A model generated the notes under the pieces. The model did not search any database, was not told the origin of the DNA, and saw only the letters and a program-made list of their open reading frames with translations. Source: Paenibacillus woosongensis (GTDB taxonomy: Bacteria; Bacillota; Bacilli; Paenibacillales; Paenibacillaceae). Taken from it: DNA of 64,000 bases. The position numbers and the translations under genes are program-made. The first letter of the stretch is position 1. Each line of letters starts with the position of its first letter. This document shows positions 40,578 through 52,235 of this stretch, piece after piece. The stretch covers positions 1,550,001 to 1,614,000 of the forward strand of contig NZ_CP126084.1 of NCBI RefSeq assembly GCF_030122845.1. The letters are read 5' to 3'.

Positions 40578-41417
40578 TTATTCGCCTCCTGTACTTTTGC
40601 GATAAATTTGAACGTTCTGGTATGAATTTTTCAGTTTGGGCGTATATTCCGTAAACTCCAGACTTACCATTCCCGTAAATAGAATATCAATGACATGCAG
40701 TTGGGCAATTCTTGAGGCCATGTCTCCCCGGCGCATTCCTTCCTCCAGCGAAGAAGAGAACAGCGATATGTCAGCCAGGGATGCCAGGGTGCTGCTCCCG
40801 TATTGGGTTAACGAGAGGGTGATCGCACCGCTGTCTTTGGCACAGCGCAGCGCATCTATCGTCTCCGGCGTTTCTCCAGAATAGGAGATTGCCAATGCCG
40901 CATCGCCCTCGCTTAAGCTGGATGCCGAAGTGATTTGCATGTGGGAATCCGCAAACGCAGTACAATTTTTGCCGATCCGAATAAGCTTCTGGTAGAAATC
41001 CTGCGCAATGACGGAGGACGTAGCCACCCCGTAAAGATCGATTCGTTTAGCGCGGCAAAGTACCTCTACCGCTTTCTGGAGCTGGCTGATATTCAATAGA
41101 CGCGTCGTGTCCGTAATCGAAGCAAGATGATTCGCCTCCATGGCCTGGACGATCCTGTGCAGATCATTGCCCGCAATAATGTCCTGGTAGTGGCTTTCTG
41201 AAGGCTTGTGAGCGAGTTCAAAAGCCAGCTTCATTTTGAAATCGGGAAACCCTTTGAAATGAAACGACTTGCAAAATCTTGTCACTGTGGATGGACTGAT
41301 TCCGCACTCCTCAGCGAGATCAGTAATTCCCATATGGATGACGGAACTAGGGGCGTTAAGAATGTGTTCTGCCAGTCGTCTTTCTTGGGGCGGCAAGCTG
41401 TTCAGTTGTGTAGACAA
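40578..41417 (-). CDS. RpiR/MurR-family regulator of the nag operon
   Basis: A protein of about 280 residues with an N-terminal RpiR helix-turn-helix (ITDLAEECGISPSTVTRFCKSF) and a C-terminal SIS sugar-phosphate-binding domain (AKRIDLYGVATSSVIAQDF, ALAISYSGETPETIDAL). It probably senses GlcNAc-6-P or GlcN-6-P and controls nagBA. TTG 41417 is given as the conservative start, but it has no ribosome site. AGAAGGTGA lies six bases before an in-frame ATT at 41441, and reading from there adds LTPILHAL, which fits the family N-terminus, so an ATT start is plausible. The 270-base region between this and the MarR gene holds AT-rich promoter-like sequence with no clear operator. Confidence 0.86.
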   Translation of the reverse strand: MSTQLNSLPPQERRLAEHILNAPSSVIHMGITDLAEECGISPSTVTRFCKSFHFKGFPDFKMKLAFELAHKPSESHYQDIIAGNDLHRIVQAMEANHLASITDTTRLLNISQLQKAVEVLCRAKRIDLYGVATSSVIAQDFYQKLIRIGKNCTAFADSHMQITSASSLSEGDAALAISYSGETPETIDALRCAKDSGAITLSLTQYGSSTLASLADISLFSSSLEEGMRRGDMASRIAQLHVIDILFTGMVSLEFTEYTPKLKNSYQNVQIYRKSTGGE

Positions 41418-41690
41418 CGCATGCAGAATAGGAGTAAGAATGTAAGTTCACCTTCTTTCCTGTAGCAGATACACAATAGATAAGAAAATAATTTTCGTGA
41501 AATTAGCAAGTAACGTGAAAACTATTTTAGTACATAATAAAATATTCCACTTTATAATGCAAGGTGTTTTATTACACCCAAGTGACACTTTTGAAACGAA
41601 TTCCTTGTATTTTTAAGAAACGCATAATACACTAATATTTGCTCAAGCTTACCGGTTTTATCCGTATTATTTCCGATGAGGAGGAATAGC

Positions 41691-42155
41691 GTGGATCCGA
41701 ATCTCGATCACTATATAGACCGGCTCCAATCGAAGTTTTCGGTGGTCGTCAAGAAGCTGCAAAACGAAATCATGCAGCACCGCGATCTGCCGTTAACGGG
41801 GCCGCAGTTCCATATGCTGTCGCTCATAGCGAAGGAGCGAAGCTGCAATGTCACTTATTTGGCGGAGGCACTGGTCGTGAAGCCGAGCGCGATCACGGTT
41901 ATGCTTGACCGCCTCGTTCAGAACGGCTACGTCGAGCGCAGGCATGATGAGCAGGATCGCCGTGCCGTGCTGTTATCCGTTACGGAGCATGGCAAGGAAG
42001 TGTATGAGAAGGCGCGGAAGAAATCCAGGGAAGTGCTGGCTAATTATTTCGCTTGCCTGGATGAGAATGAGAAAGAAGTGCTGGAACGCGTTATAAATAA
42101 GTTTGATGAGGTGGGGCGTTTACGCCTTAAAGAGAGAGAAGCTGGTGAAGCATAG
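41691..42155 (+). CDS. MarR-family transcriptional regulator
   Basis: A 154-residue winged-helix regulator. The DNA-binding part is NVTYLAEALVVKPSAITVMLDRLVQNGYVERRHDEQDRRAVLLSVTEHG, with the typical beta-wing DxRxxxL/V. The N- and C-terminal helices would dimerise. GTG 41691 is chosen because AGGAGG lies eight bases upstream. The in-frame ATG 41676 overlaps that site. It appears monocistronic, and its target is unknown. Confidence 0.9.
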   Translation: MDPNLDHYIDRLQSKFSVVVKKLQNEIMQHRDLPLTGPQFHMLSLIAKERSCNVTYLAEALVVKPSAITVMLDRLVQNGYVERRHDEQDRRAVLLSVTEHGKEVYEKARKKSREVLANYFACLDENEKEVLERVINKFDEVGRLRLKEREAGEA

Positions 42156-42304
42156 GGGAATCGGAAAGATCCAGGTGACTGGATGGCTGTTCCCAGCCCG
42201 GCTCGTTGCTTGTACATTTGTGTGGGTTTGCCCGCATTTGCCGATGCCATCGGGAAAAATTTCGAATTTAAGTTTGGAGTTCTTGTATGCGGTCAGAGCG
42301 ACTA

Positions 42305-42328
42305 AGCACCTTTGAGGGTGCTTTTTTT
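42305..42328 (+). terminator. Intrinsic terminator
   Basis: AGCACC, TTTGA, GGGTGCT and a run of seven T, about 150 bases after the MarR gene. Confidence 0.85.
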
Positions 42329-42386
42329 GGGTTTAGCTGAAAGTGTGGAGGAGCGGGTTCCACTAAGTTGGAGAGGCTGCCATAAT

Positions 42387-42585
42387 GCAGCGCCAACGGA
42401 CCGTAGTTCCGCTATACAGGCAAAAAGTTGCTAAACGCAGTGCTAAGGGACCGTAGTTCCGCTATTTACCTAAAATAGGTATACGACATGCGTATTTTTG
42501 ATAAATAAGAGCTTCTGTGTCCGTAAGCTCGTCAAAATCAGCAAAAAAGTAGGAATAAGTGCTTTGATGTCCGTTAGCTTCCCGG
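42387..42585. repeat. Intergenic repeats with 50-bp period
   Basis: Two 29-base copies beginning GCAGYGCYAA and containing GGACCGTAGTTCCGCTAT occur at 42387-42415 and 42437-42465, with three differences, exactly 50 bases apart. A second, related pair (AATAAGNGCTT...TGTCCGTNAGCT) occurs at 42504 and 42554, again 50 bases apart. They lie in the 870-base gene-free stretch between the MarR gene and glpK. The rest of that stretch shows no supported gene. They look like members of a dispersed intergenic repeat family. Confidence 0.75.
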
Positions 42586-43001
42586 TCGCTTGGTGCTATT
42601 TTGCGCATACTTTTGAAGGTAATGGAAACTTGTTAGTCAGGCTGCCTTAGGCTGCATTTGTCATTTAAGGTAATTCGAGTGCTTGGAGTTGCTGCTGGTC
42701 TGATCATACTTAGAGCAACTGATGTTACTTAGTCCCCTTGAAATTACATTGTTGAGCTTAGGTAATTCAGGTTTTGGCGTGCTAGCTGATGCTTAGTGCG
42801 GGTTATCCTTGGACAAACCATCACGTCAGAACTTTGCTGGCTCGGGGGTGTTTTTTCATTTGTAACGCAATCCGCTAACGAGGTAGAATAAGGTTAATAT
42901 TTCCGAATTTTAAATCTTTAATGTTTTGGAATTCTGTAATTTTAAACGATGCTGGAACTTGAAAGGGAGAGCATGTTGGGCTCAGGTAATAGCAAAATTG
43001 A

Positions 43002-44519
<1,518 letters not shown>

Positions 44520-44521
44520 GG

Positions 44522-44549
44522 AATGGGCTGCCAAAAGCAGCCCATTTTT
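44522..44549 (+). terminator. Intrinsic terminator of glpK
   Basis: AATGGGCTGC, CAAAA, GCAGCCCATT and TTT form a compact GC-rich hairpin with a T-run. Confidence 0.9.
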
Positions 44550-44561
44550 GCTTTGTATCGC

Positions 44562-44589
44562 ACGCTTACTCGCTGTATTTCATAATATG
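44562..44589 (+). promoter_or_regulatory. Sigma-K-like promoter of gerE
   Basis: AC (44562-44563), 17 bases and CATAATATG (44581-44589) match the sigma-K pattern AC-N16/17-CATANNNTA with one mismatch. gerE of B. subtilis is transcribed by sigma-K, which supports the call. Confidence 0.5.
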
Positions 44590-44651
44590 TTTTGACTGTA
44601 TCCCTTAACCTTGTTACACCACAAAACCCGAGCAAGGAGGGGTGACGCATT

Positions 44652-44876
44652 TTGAAAAGCAGCGATCGTAACAGCAAATTTCTGTTGACTCATCGTGAGC
44701 GGGAAGTTTTTGAACTCCTCGTGCAGGATAAAACGACGCGCGACATTGCGGGGCAACTATTCATTAGCGAGAAGACCGTACGAAATCATATTTCTAATGT
44801 CATGCAGAAATTGAACGTAAAAGGTCGTGCGCAGGCGGTTGTCGAGCTGATTAAGCTTGGGGAGCTGAAAATCTGA
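44652..44876 (+). CDS. gerE: Spore-coat transcription factor GerE
   Basis: A 74-residue LuxR/FixJ-type helix-turn-helix protein, identical in length to B. subtilis GerE and very similar throughout: LTHREREVFELLVQDKTTRDIA, FISEKTVRNHISNVMQKLNVKGRAQAVVELIKLGEL. GerE acts in the mother cell at the last stage of sporulation, switching coat gene expression after sigma-K. The start is TTG 44652 with AAGGAGGGGTGA upstream. Its presence means the spore-surface genes of this window could be its targets. Confidence 0.95.
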   Translation: MKSSDRNSKFLLTHREREVFELLVQDKTTRDIAGQLFISEKTVRNHISNVMQKLNVKGRAQAVVELIKLGELKI

Positions 44877-45035
44877 CGGTTTGGGCAAAACACGTCAAAA
44901 ATCGTAAGCCTTCTAATTCCTTGTCCGGAGAGGAAAGGAACTAGGAGGTTTTTTGTTGCTTGAGGCTGAAATAGGAATTGTATTTTAGGGTTGATAATTC
45001 CTTATTTTCCATATATTATATATTGGTGAATTGAA

Positions 45036-45128
45036 TAAACGGGAGCTTGGGCCAACCAGGCTGAGAGGATAGCTAATGCGCTGTCGACCGTAATACCTGA
45101 TCTGGGTAATGCCAGCGGAGGAAACGTT
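45036..45128 (+). ncRNA. TPP riboswitch (thi box) of thiC
   Basis: The elements AAACGGGAGC, GGCTGAGAGG, GACCGTAATACCTGATCTGGGTAATGCCAGCGGAGG and the closing AACGTT are all present. A terminator follows 18 bases later, then thiC, so TPP should stop transcription before the gene. The remaining bases from gerE to here hold AT-rich promoter-like sequence. Confidence 0.95.
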
Positions 45129-45146
45129 CGAGCCTTTGTGTATACA

Positions 45147-45175
45147 GAGACCGCTTCTTTCGTTGCGGTCTTTTT
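45147..45175 (+). terminator. Riboswitch expression-platform terminator of thiC
   Basis: AGACCGC, TTCTTTCGTT, GCGGTCT and TTTT between the TPP aptamer and thiC. Confidence 0.88.
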
Positions 45176-45222
45176 GTGTTGCACTTGGCAGCAGCAGCTC
45201 CGCTTGAACCCATTCATTCTAA

Positions 45223-47016
<1,794 letters not shown>

Positions 47017-47059
47017 AAATGTTTCCTGATTTATCAAGCTTAGGTATGTAGGATGTCGT

Positions 47060-47240
47060 GCACTAAATGGAATTCATGTATCTAATTGCACTCTAAGTGA
47101 ATGGTTTAGAGGATTAAATGGATTTTACGCACCTAAAGCCAAGAATTCAGCCATGGTTGACAATTCCCTTACTTCTAACGACATGAAATCCATTTAAATC
47201 CTTCTTTCCTTCCTTACTGCAGAAATGAACTGCTATAAAT
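47060..47240. repeat. Degenerate AT-rich intergenic repeats
   Basis: CTAAATGGAATTCATGTATCTAA and TTAAATGGATTTTACGCACCTAA (starting about 47063 and 47114) are alike and 51 bases apart. Inverted relatives (GAAATCCATTTAAATCC, TAAATCCATTTATAAT) lie at about 47186 and 47236. No gene is visible in this 260-base stretch. The period resembles that of the repeats near 42.4 kb. Confidence 0.5.
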
Positions 47241-47282
47241 CCATTTATAATAAATTGAACTAGAAAGTTCAACTTATTATAG

Positions 47283-47334
47283 CCATAAAACCATCCAGCC
47301 CCCTCCATATGGAGGGGGCTGGATGGTTTTATGG
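47283..47334. terminator. Perfect 26-pair bidirectional terminator
   Basis: CCATAAAACCATCCAGCCCC and the following CTCCAT are the exact reverse complement of the next 26 bases, giving an uninterrupted stem between convergent thiC and the M20 peptidase gene. Confidence 0.92.
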
Positions 47335-47343
47335 TCACCTGTG

Positions 47344-48699
47344 CTAGAGCGATTTCAGATAGTCTACAATCGTTTGCAGCCCTTTATCGAAATTCTCCAG
47401 ATTGAAGTGCTCGTTGGGAGCATGGAGATTCTCGTCGGGAAGCCCAAAGCCCATCATGACGGCCGGGGCATTCAGGACGCGCGATAATGTTTCGACAATC
47501 GGGATGGAACCGCCGTCGTGCGTAAACAGGGCGCGGGTGCCGTATACGCGTTCGTATGCGTCCGCGGCTTTCTGCAGCATCGGATTCGCTGGATTGATAG
47601 TGAACGCCCGGGCTTTCTCGACTTGGACGATGTTCAACTTGGCGCCAGGCTGTACGTGCTGCTTGAGGTGCGCCTCGATTTTATCCAGAATATCCTGAGG
47701 ATCCTGATTGCCGACTAAGCGGCACGTAATTTTGGCGTGAGCTTCCTTTGGAATGACGGTTTTGGAGCCTTCGCCCTGGAATCCGCCGTATACCCCATTC
47801 AATTCCAGCGTTGGACGGGCACCGGTCCGTTCCACGAAGCTATAGCCTTCCTCGCCATAGAGCGTGTCCAGGCCCAGGTCGGCTTTTAATTTGTCCTCGT
47901 TGAATTGCTGCTTGGCGAATTCCTCGCGCATGGCAGGGGTCAGCTCCGGTACTCCTTGATAGAAGCCCTCCACGGCTACTTTTCCCTTGTCGTCATGGAG
48001 CGTGGCCAGCAAGGAAACGATGGCATGCAGCGCATTCGGCACGCCGCCTCCGAAGGTTCCCGAGTGCAGATCCGTATTTGCGGTGTGCACCGTAACTTCC
48101 AGGGAGCAAAGGCCGCGAAGCCCAATGCAGATCGCTGGTTTGCCCGGCTCCAGCAGAGCCGTATCGGAGATGAGTACGACATCGGCCGCTAGCTTTTCCT
48201 TATGCTCATCCAAGTACGGCGGAAGGTTAGGGCTGGCGATTTCCTCCTCGCCTTCAATGCAAAACTTAATGTTGACCGGAAGCTGCTTCTCTTCCTTTAA
48301 TATAGCCTCCACGGCTTTGATATGCAGAAACAGCTGGCCTTTATCATCCGTTGCTCCGCGGGCATACAGCTTGCCGTCCCGGATCGTTGGCTCGAACGGA
48401 GGGGTCTCCCATAAGTGGAGCGGATCTACCGGTTGAACGTCATAGTGCCCGTAAACGAGCACGGTTGGTTTCCCTGGAGCATGCAGATGGTCTGCGTAAA
48501 TAATCGGGTGTCCCTTGGTTGGGATGATTTCCACATTCTCCAGTCCTGCGCTCGATAGTGAGCTGGAAATCCACTCTGCTGCCCTGGCTATATCCGGCTT
48601 ATGCTCGGATAGGGCGGAAATGCTTGGTATCGTTAGCAATTGCTTAAGTTCGTCTAAATGCTGTTCCCTGTGTTGTTGAAAATAGGATTCATAGCTCAT
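47344..48699 (-). CDS. M20-family metallo-dipeptidase
   Basis: A 451-residue zinc peptidase. The metal-site motifs are VYGHYDVQPVDP (His and Asp), ARGATDDKGQLFLHI (Asp), CIEGEEEIASPNL (catalytic Glu pair) and a late MMGFGLPDENLHAPNEHF (His). The dimerisation lid contains LHSGTFGGGVPNA. It hydrolyses dipeptides in the cytoplasm and is closest to the CNDP/M20 dipeptidases. The start ATG has GGAGGATATGATC upstream. It stands alone. Confidence 0.9.
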   Translation of the reverse strand: MSYESYFQQHREQHLDELKQLLTIPSISALSEHKPDIARAAEWISSSLSSAGLENVEIIPTKGHPIIYADHLHAPGKPTVLVYGHYDVQPVDPLHLWETPPFEPTIRDGKLYARGATDDKGQLFLHIKAVEAILKEEKQLPVNIKFCIEGEEEIASPNLPPYLDEHKEKLAADVVLISDTALLEPGKPAICIGLRGLCSLEVTVHTANTDLHSGTFGGGVPNALHAIVSLLATLHDDKGKVAVEGFYQGVPELTPAMREEFAKQQFNEDKLKADLGLDTLYGEEGYSFVERTGARPTLELNGVYGGFQGEGSKTVIPKEAHAKITCRLVGNQDPQDILDKIEAHLKQHVQPGAKLNIVQVEKARAFTINPANPMLQKAADAYERVYGTRALFTHDGGSIPIVETLSRVLNAPAVMMGFGLPDENLHAPNEHFNLENFDKGLQTIVDYLKSL

Positions 48700-48959
48700 C
48701 GTTGATCATATCCTCCCGGACTTTTTTGTGACTCCTTTAGTTTACTACGTTTTGCCCGCTAACACGAATACAAAGAGACAGGTACAGTTATTCTAACCGT
48801 GCGGATCATTTGTCATGTGAATTTGACAGATTTTATTAATAATCTCGTTAATTTTATTTTTCTTTAATGTACAATATCACTAATTCTGGTACTCTCTTTA
48901 AAGAGAGCTCAATTCTGAGAGCTTGGGTTGTTAGTAGATTGAAGGGAGTTATTGCGTAA

Positions 48960-50216
48960 ATGGATGATAAAGATAAGAAGGAACTGGAATCAGTAGAGGG
49001 GGCAGAACAAGAGCAAGGAAGCGATTCCGCTGAACCGGGAACAGCTGAAGAGGCAGTAACGGGATCGGATACAGGGGCTGGAACCGAAGAAGGCGTAAAT
49101 GCAGATGACAGCAAGGAGGCTGAAGCTGCTGCTGAAGGTAGTACGGAAGCAGAAGCTGAGGTGGACTTCACGGAACCGGAAGCTGTTCAAGCGATCGAGG
49201 CGATTGAGCCAACACAGGCTGCCGCCAAGCCGGATTATTTTTTTGACGGACAAGCCAATACAGGGGCAGGATTTACGCCACCCCCATCTTCCAGTTCGTC
49301 CAAAGCGTGGCCGATCATCTCTCTGATTCTAGCCGCTGGGCTGGTGATTGCATTGGTATTTCCACTGCTGAATAACAAGAAGGATGTTGTGGCTACGGTT
49401 AACGGTACTAAAATTACGCAGGATGAACTGTATAATGAACTTGTGAAGGCTGGCGGCGGAGAGCAAGCCAAGCAAGCGCTGAATGCTATGGTTATGAAGA
49501 CTCTGATCACGCAGGAGGCCAAGAAAAAGAATATCGTAGTGACGGAAGAAGATATCAACGCGGAAATCGATAACTATATAAAATCCTTCGGCAGCCTTGA
49601 AATGCTGGAGCAAATGCTTCAGCAGTATGGCATGACGATGGACGATTTGAAGCAGGACTCCGAAATGAATGTCATGATTACCAAGCTGCTTGAGGATAAA
49701 ACGAACGTGACAGAAGACGAAGTAAAGCAAACCTTCGAAACGTATAAAGAGTCCTTCAGCACTCCTGAGCAGGTTCGGGCTTCTATTATATTGGTAGAGA
49801 CCGAAGATGAGGCTAACGAGGTCATTCAGCAGTTGAAGGACGGCAAGGATTTTGCCGAGCTTGCTAAGGACAAGTCGCTGGATACCTTCACCAAGGATTC
49901 GGGCGGGGATACAGGATTCTTTGAACGGGGGCAAGTGGAGCCTGCCGTCGAGGAGGCCGCATTTAAGCTGCAGCAGGATGAAATCAGCGGCGCCGTTAAG
50001 ACTGACGAGGGATACAAAGTCATTAAATTGACCGACCGCAAGGAAGCCAAAGAGGGTACGTTTGAAGAAAATAAAGAAGAGATTCGCAAGGGCTTGGTAG
50101 CGCAGCAAGTTCAGGAACTGTTCGGGGATTGGTATAATGAACTAGAGAGCCAAGCGAAGATCACTAATAAACTGACGGATGCGGATACAGCGAACAGCGA
50201 TAATTCCGCAAGCTAA
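48960..50216 (+). CDS. Membrane-anchored parvulin-type peptidyl-prolyl isomerase (PrsA/SurA-like)
   Basis: A 418-residue protein. Residues 1-115 are acidic and Ala/Glu-rich, with no hydrophobic content, ending in PPPSSSSS. One membrane span follows (AWPIISLILAAGLVIALVFPLL, ~117-138). Outside are a SurA_N-like domain (VNGTKITQDELYNELV) and a parvulin domain (VRASIILVETEDEANEV, DTGFFERGQVEPAVEEAAF). Classic PrsA is a lipoprotein without a cytoplasmic part, so the acidic tail is unusual. Its likely task is folding exported proteins at the outer face of the membrane. Start ATG 48960 follows GAAGGGAG. Upstream, CTCTCTTTAAAGAGAG (48893-48908) is a perfect palindrome. Confidence 0.86.
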   Translation: MDDKDKKELESVEGAEQEQGSDSAEPGTAEEAVTGSDTGAGTEEGVNADDSKEAEAAAEGSTEAEAEVDFTEPEAVQAIEAIEPTQAAAKPDYFFDGQANTGAGFTPPPSSSSSKAWPIISLILAAGLVIALVFPLLNNKKDVVATVNGTKITQDELYNELVKAGGGEQAKQALNAMVMKTLITQEAKKKNIVVTEEDINAEIDNYIKSFGSLEMLEQMLQQYGMTMDDLKQDSEMNVMITKLLEDKTNVTEDEVKQTFETYKESFSTPEQVRASIILVETEDEANEVIQQLKDGKDFAELAKDKSLDTFTKDSGGDTGFFERGQVEPAVEEAAFKLQQDEISGAVKTDEGYKVIKLTDRKEAKEGTFEENKEEIRKGLVAQQVQELFGDWYNELESQAKITNKLTDADTANSDNSAS

Positions 50217-50409
50217 TTTTTGAGTAAAGAAGAATTAGACTCAAGGATAGCCGGCGTCTCCTAAACAGGGATGCTGGCTATTGCTGCATTTTCGGCCTGA
50301 TGGCGAGGAGCCTTGCTGCAGATGTCAATTTCGATTGCAAGTTGCGGGTTTTATGTATAACCTTATGAATAGATGGTTTTTCTGTATAGATAGGAGAGGA
50401 GTAGTTCTG

Positions 50410-51153
50410 ATGGCGGAGTGGTATGAACGCAGCTTTGGTGAAGATTATTTACTTGTCTATAAACATCGCGACGTGCAAGGAGCGAAACGCGAAGTACATA
50501 CGATGATTTCTTGGCTGGATTTGCCTGCAGGGGCAAAGGTGCTCGATCTTTGCTGCGGCATGGGACGACACTCCATGGCGTTGGTTGAAGCGGGTTACGA
50601 GGTTACGGGAGTAGATTTATCGGACGTGCTGCTGCGGGAGGCGCGGAAAAATGATCCTAATGGCCGCGTTACCTGGCTAAAGGGCGATATGCGCCAATTG
50701 CCGCTTGAGAGCGGTTTTGACGCGGTTGTCAACCTTTTCTCTTCCTTTGGCTACTTTGAGGAGGATACGGAGCATATTAAGGTATTAAAGGAAATTCGCA
50801 GAGTATTGAAGCCGGGCGGACAATTTATTATTGATTTCCTAAATCCGGCATATACGGTGGAGCATCTGGTGCCTCGCTCCGAGCGGGTGGATGAAGGACA
50901 GCACATTACAGAAGAGCGCAGCATCCAGAACGGATATGTGAAGAAACATATAACGATCCGGAATATGGACTCGGGGACGACGGATGAACCGAGACAGTAT
51001 TTGGAACGGATCAAACTGTATAATCGGGCGGATTTTACCGAAATGTTGAATAACAGCGGCCTGCAATTGGAGCATGTTTATGGGGGCTACGGCGATATTC
51101 CCTATGAGCCGGAAACGTCCCCCCGCATGATCTTGGTCGGTAGATCCTTATGA
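50410..51153 (+). CDS. Class I SAM-dependent methyltransferase
   Basis: A 247-residue methyltransferase. Motif I is VLDLCCGMGRHSMALVEAG, then GVDLSDVLL (motif post I), LPLESGFDAVVNLFSSFGYF (motif II) and RVLKPGGQFIIDFL (motif III). Start ATG 50410 (MAEWYERSFGEDY) has GGAGAGGAG eight to ten bases upstream. A longer frame from 50281 lacks such a site. The substrate is unknown. The stop overlaps the MBL-fold gene by ATGA, so the two are coexpressed. Confidence 0.87.
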   Translation: MAEWYERSFGEDYLLVYKHRDVQGAKREVHTMISWLDLPAGAKVLDLCCGMGRHSMALVEAGYEVTGVDLSDVLLREARKNDPNGRVTWLKGDMRQLPLESGFDAVVNLFSSFGYFEEDTEHIKVLKEIRRVLKPGGQFIIDFLNPAYTVEHLVPRSERVDEGQHITEERSIQNGYVKKHITIRNMDSGTTDEPRQYLERIKLYNRADFTEMLNNSGLQLEHVYGGYGDIPYEPETSPRMILVGRSL

Positions 51154-52160
51154 CGGCCGGGCGATTTCAGGAGTGGGCCGAAGCTGGTGTGATTCAAATT
51201 CCGATTTCCATGGCTCCGCCGCTGCGACAGGTGAACAGTTATCTGCTTCGCGGTCCAGAGGGAGTCACTATTATAGATCCAGGGCCGCGAACGGATGCGA
51301 CGGAGCAGGAATGGAAAGAAGTCTTGAGGGAGCTTGGGCTTCAGCCAGCCGATATTGCAGCGATTGTCCTCACCCATCATCACCCCGATCATTTCGGACT
51401 GGCCGGGTATTTGCAGCAATTGACCCATGCTCCGGTGTACATGTCCGCACGGTCGTATGAAGAGGCCGAGCGAATGTGGGGAGCGAAAAGTACGGTCAAT
51501 GAGGCGCTGCCCGCCCTGTTTCGGCAGCATGGCATGCCTGAAGAGTGGTTGAGCCAGCTGCCGTCGCATTTGCACAGCTTTATGGCTCAAGTGACGCCTT
51601 TCCCCGAAGTTACTTTTGTAACGGAAGGCAGCCCAATCGCCATGGGAGGGAGAAACTGGGAGCCTATCGTTACCGGCGGTCATGCTCCCGGTCATATGTC
51701 GTATTATAATCAGAGCAGCAAAATCATGATCTGCGGCGATGCCGTACTGCCGCAAATATCTCCCAACATCAGCTTAGTGCCCGGCAGCGAGCCGGATCCG
51801 CTGCAGTCCTTTATGGATAGCTTGAAGCGGCTGGGTGCTTACGAAGTCAGTATGGCTTTTCCAGGACACCGCAGTCCGTTTGATTATTTCAATGAGCGGA
51901 TTCGTTTGTTAATCCAGCATCATGAGCAGCGGTTGGAGCGAATGGAACAGCTGCTGCTGGAGAAGCCAATGACAGGCTTCGAGGTGTGCAGCGCCGTATT
52001 TGGAACCAAGCTGGGCATCCATCAAATGCGGTTTGCGATGTCGGAGACTCTGGCTCATTTGATTGAGCTTGTCCGCCAAGGCCGTACGGCCTTGGAAGAG
52101 ACGGGCGGAAACGGGGAGCTTCAATTCAGGGCATTGCAGGAATCTTATAGAGCTCGTTAG
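51150..52160 (+). CDS. MBL-fold metallo-hydrolase
   Basis: A 336-residue metallo-beta-lactamase-fold hydrolase with the metal motif LTHHHPDHFG (residues ~74-83), further ligands in TGGHAPGHMS and CGDAVLPQIS, and FPGHRSP near residue 235. The C-terminal ~80 residues form a helical, winged-helix-like extension seen in MBL hydrolases of the LACTB2/RNase Z-like group. It probably hydrolyses an ester or thioester, and the substrate is unknown. It is translationally coupled to the methyltransferase and ends at a bidirectional terminator. Confidence 0.88.
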   Translation: MTAGRFQEWAEAGVIQIPISMAPPLRQVNSYLLRGPEGVTIIDPGPRTDATEQEWKEVLRELGLQPADIAAIVLTHHHPDHFGLAGYLQQLTHAPVYMSARSYEEAERMWGAKSTVNEALPALFRQHGMPEEWLSQLPSHLHSFMAQVTPFPEVTFVTEGSPIAMGGRNWEPIVTGGHAPGHMSYYNQSSKIMICGDAVLPQISPNISLVPGSEPDPLQSFMDSLKRLGAYEVSMAFPGHRSPFDYFNERIRLLIQHHEQRLERMEQLLLEKPMTGFEVCSAVFGTKLGIHQMRFAMSETLAHLIELVRQGRTALEETGGNGELQFRALQESYRAR

Positions 52161-52180
52161 AGGCATATGATTACTAAAAT

Positions 52181-52218
52181 AAGAACAAGCCGCGCATTCA
52201 CGCAGCTTGTTCTTTATT
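52181..52218. terminator. Bidirectional terminator
   Basis: AAGAACAAGC(C)GCG pairs with CGC(A)GCTTGTTCTT, then TATTTT, between convergent genes. Confidence 0.85.
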
Positions 52219-52235
52219 TTCTGGGCAAGTAAGAT

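Noticed and set aside
42387-42585. CRISPR array
   Set aside because: The 50-bp spacing is regular, but there are only two copies of each of two diverged units and no cas gene in the window.
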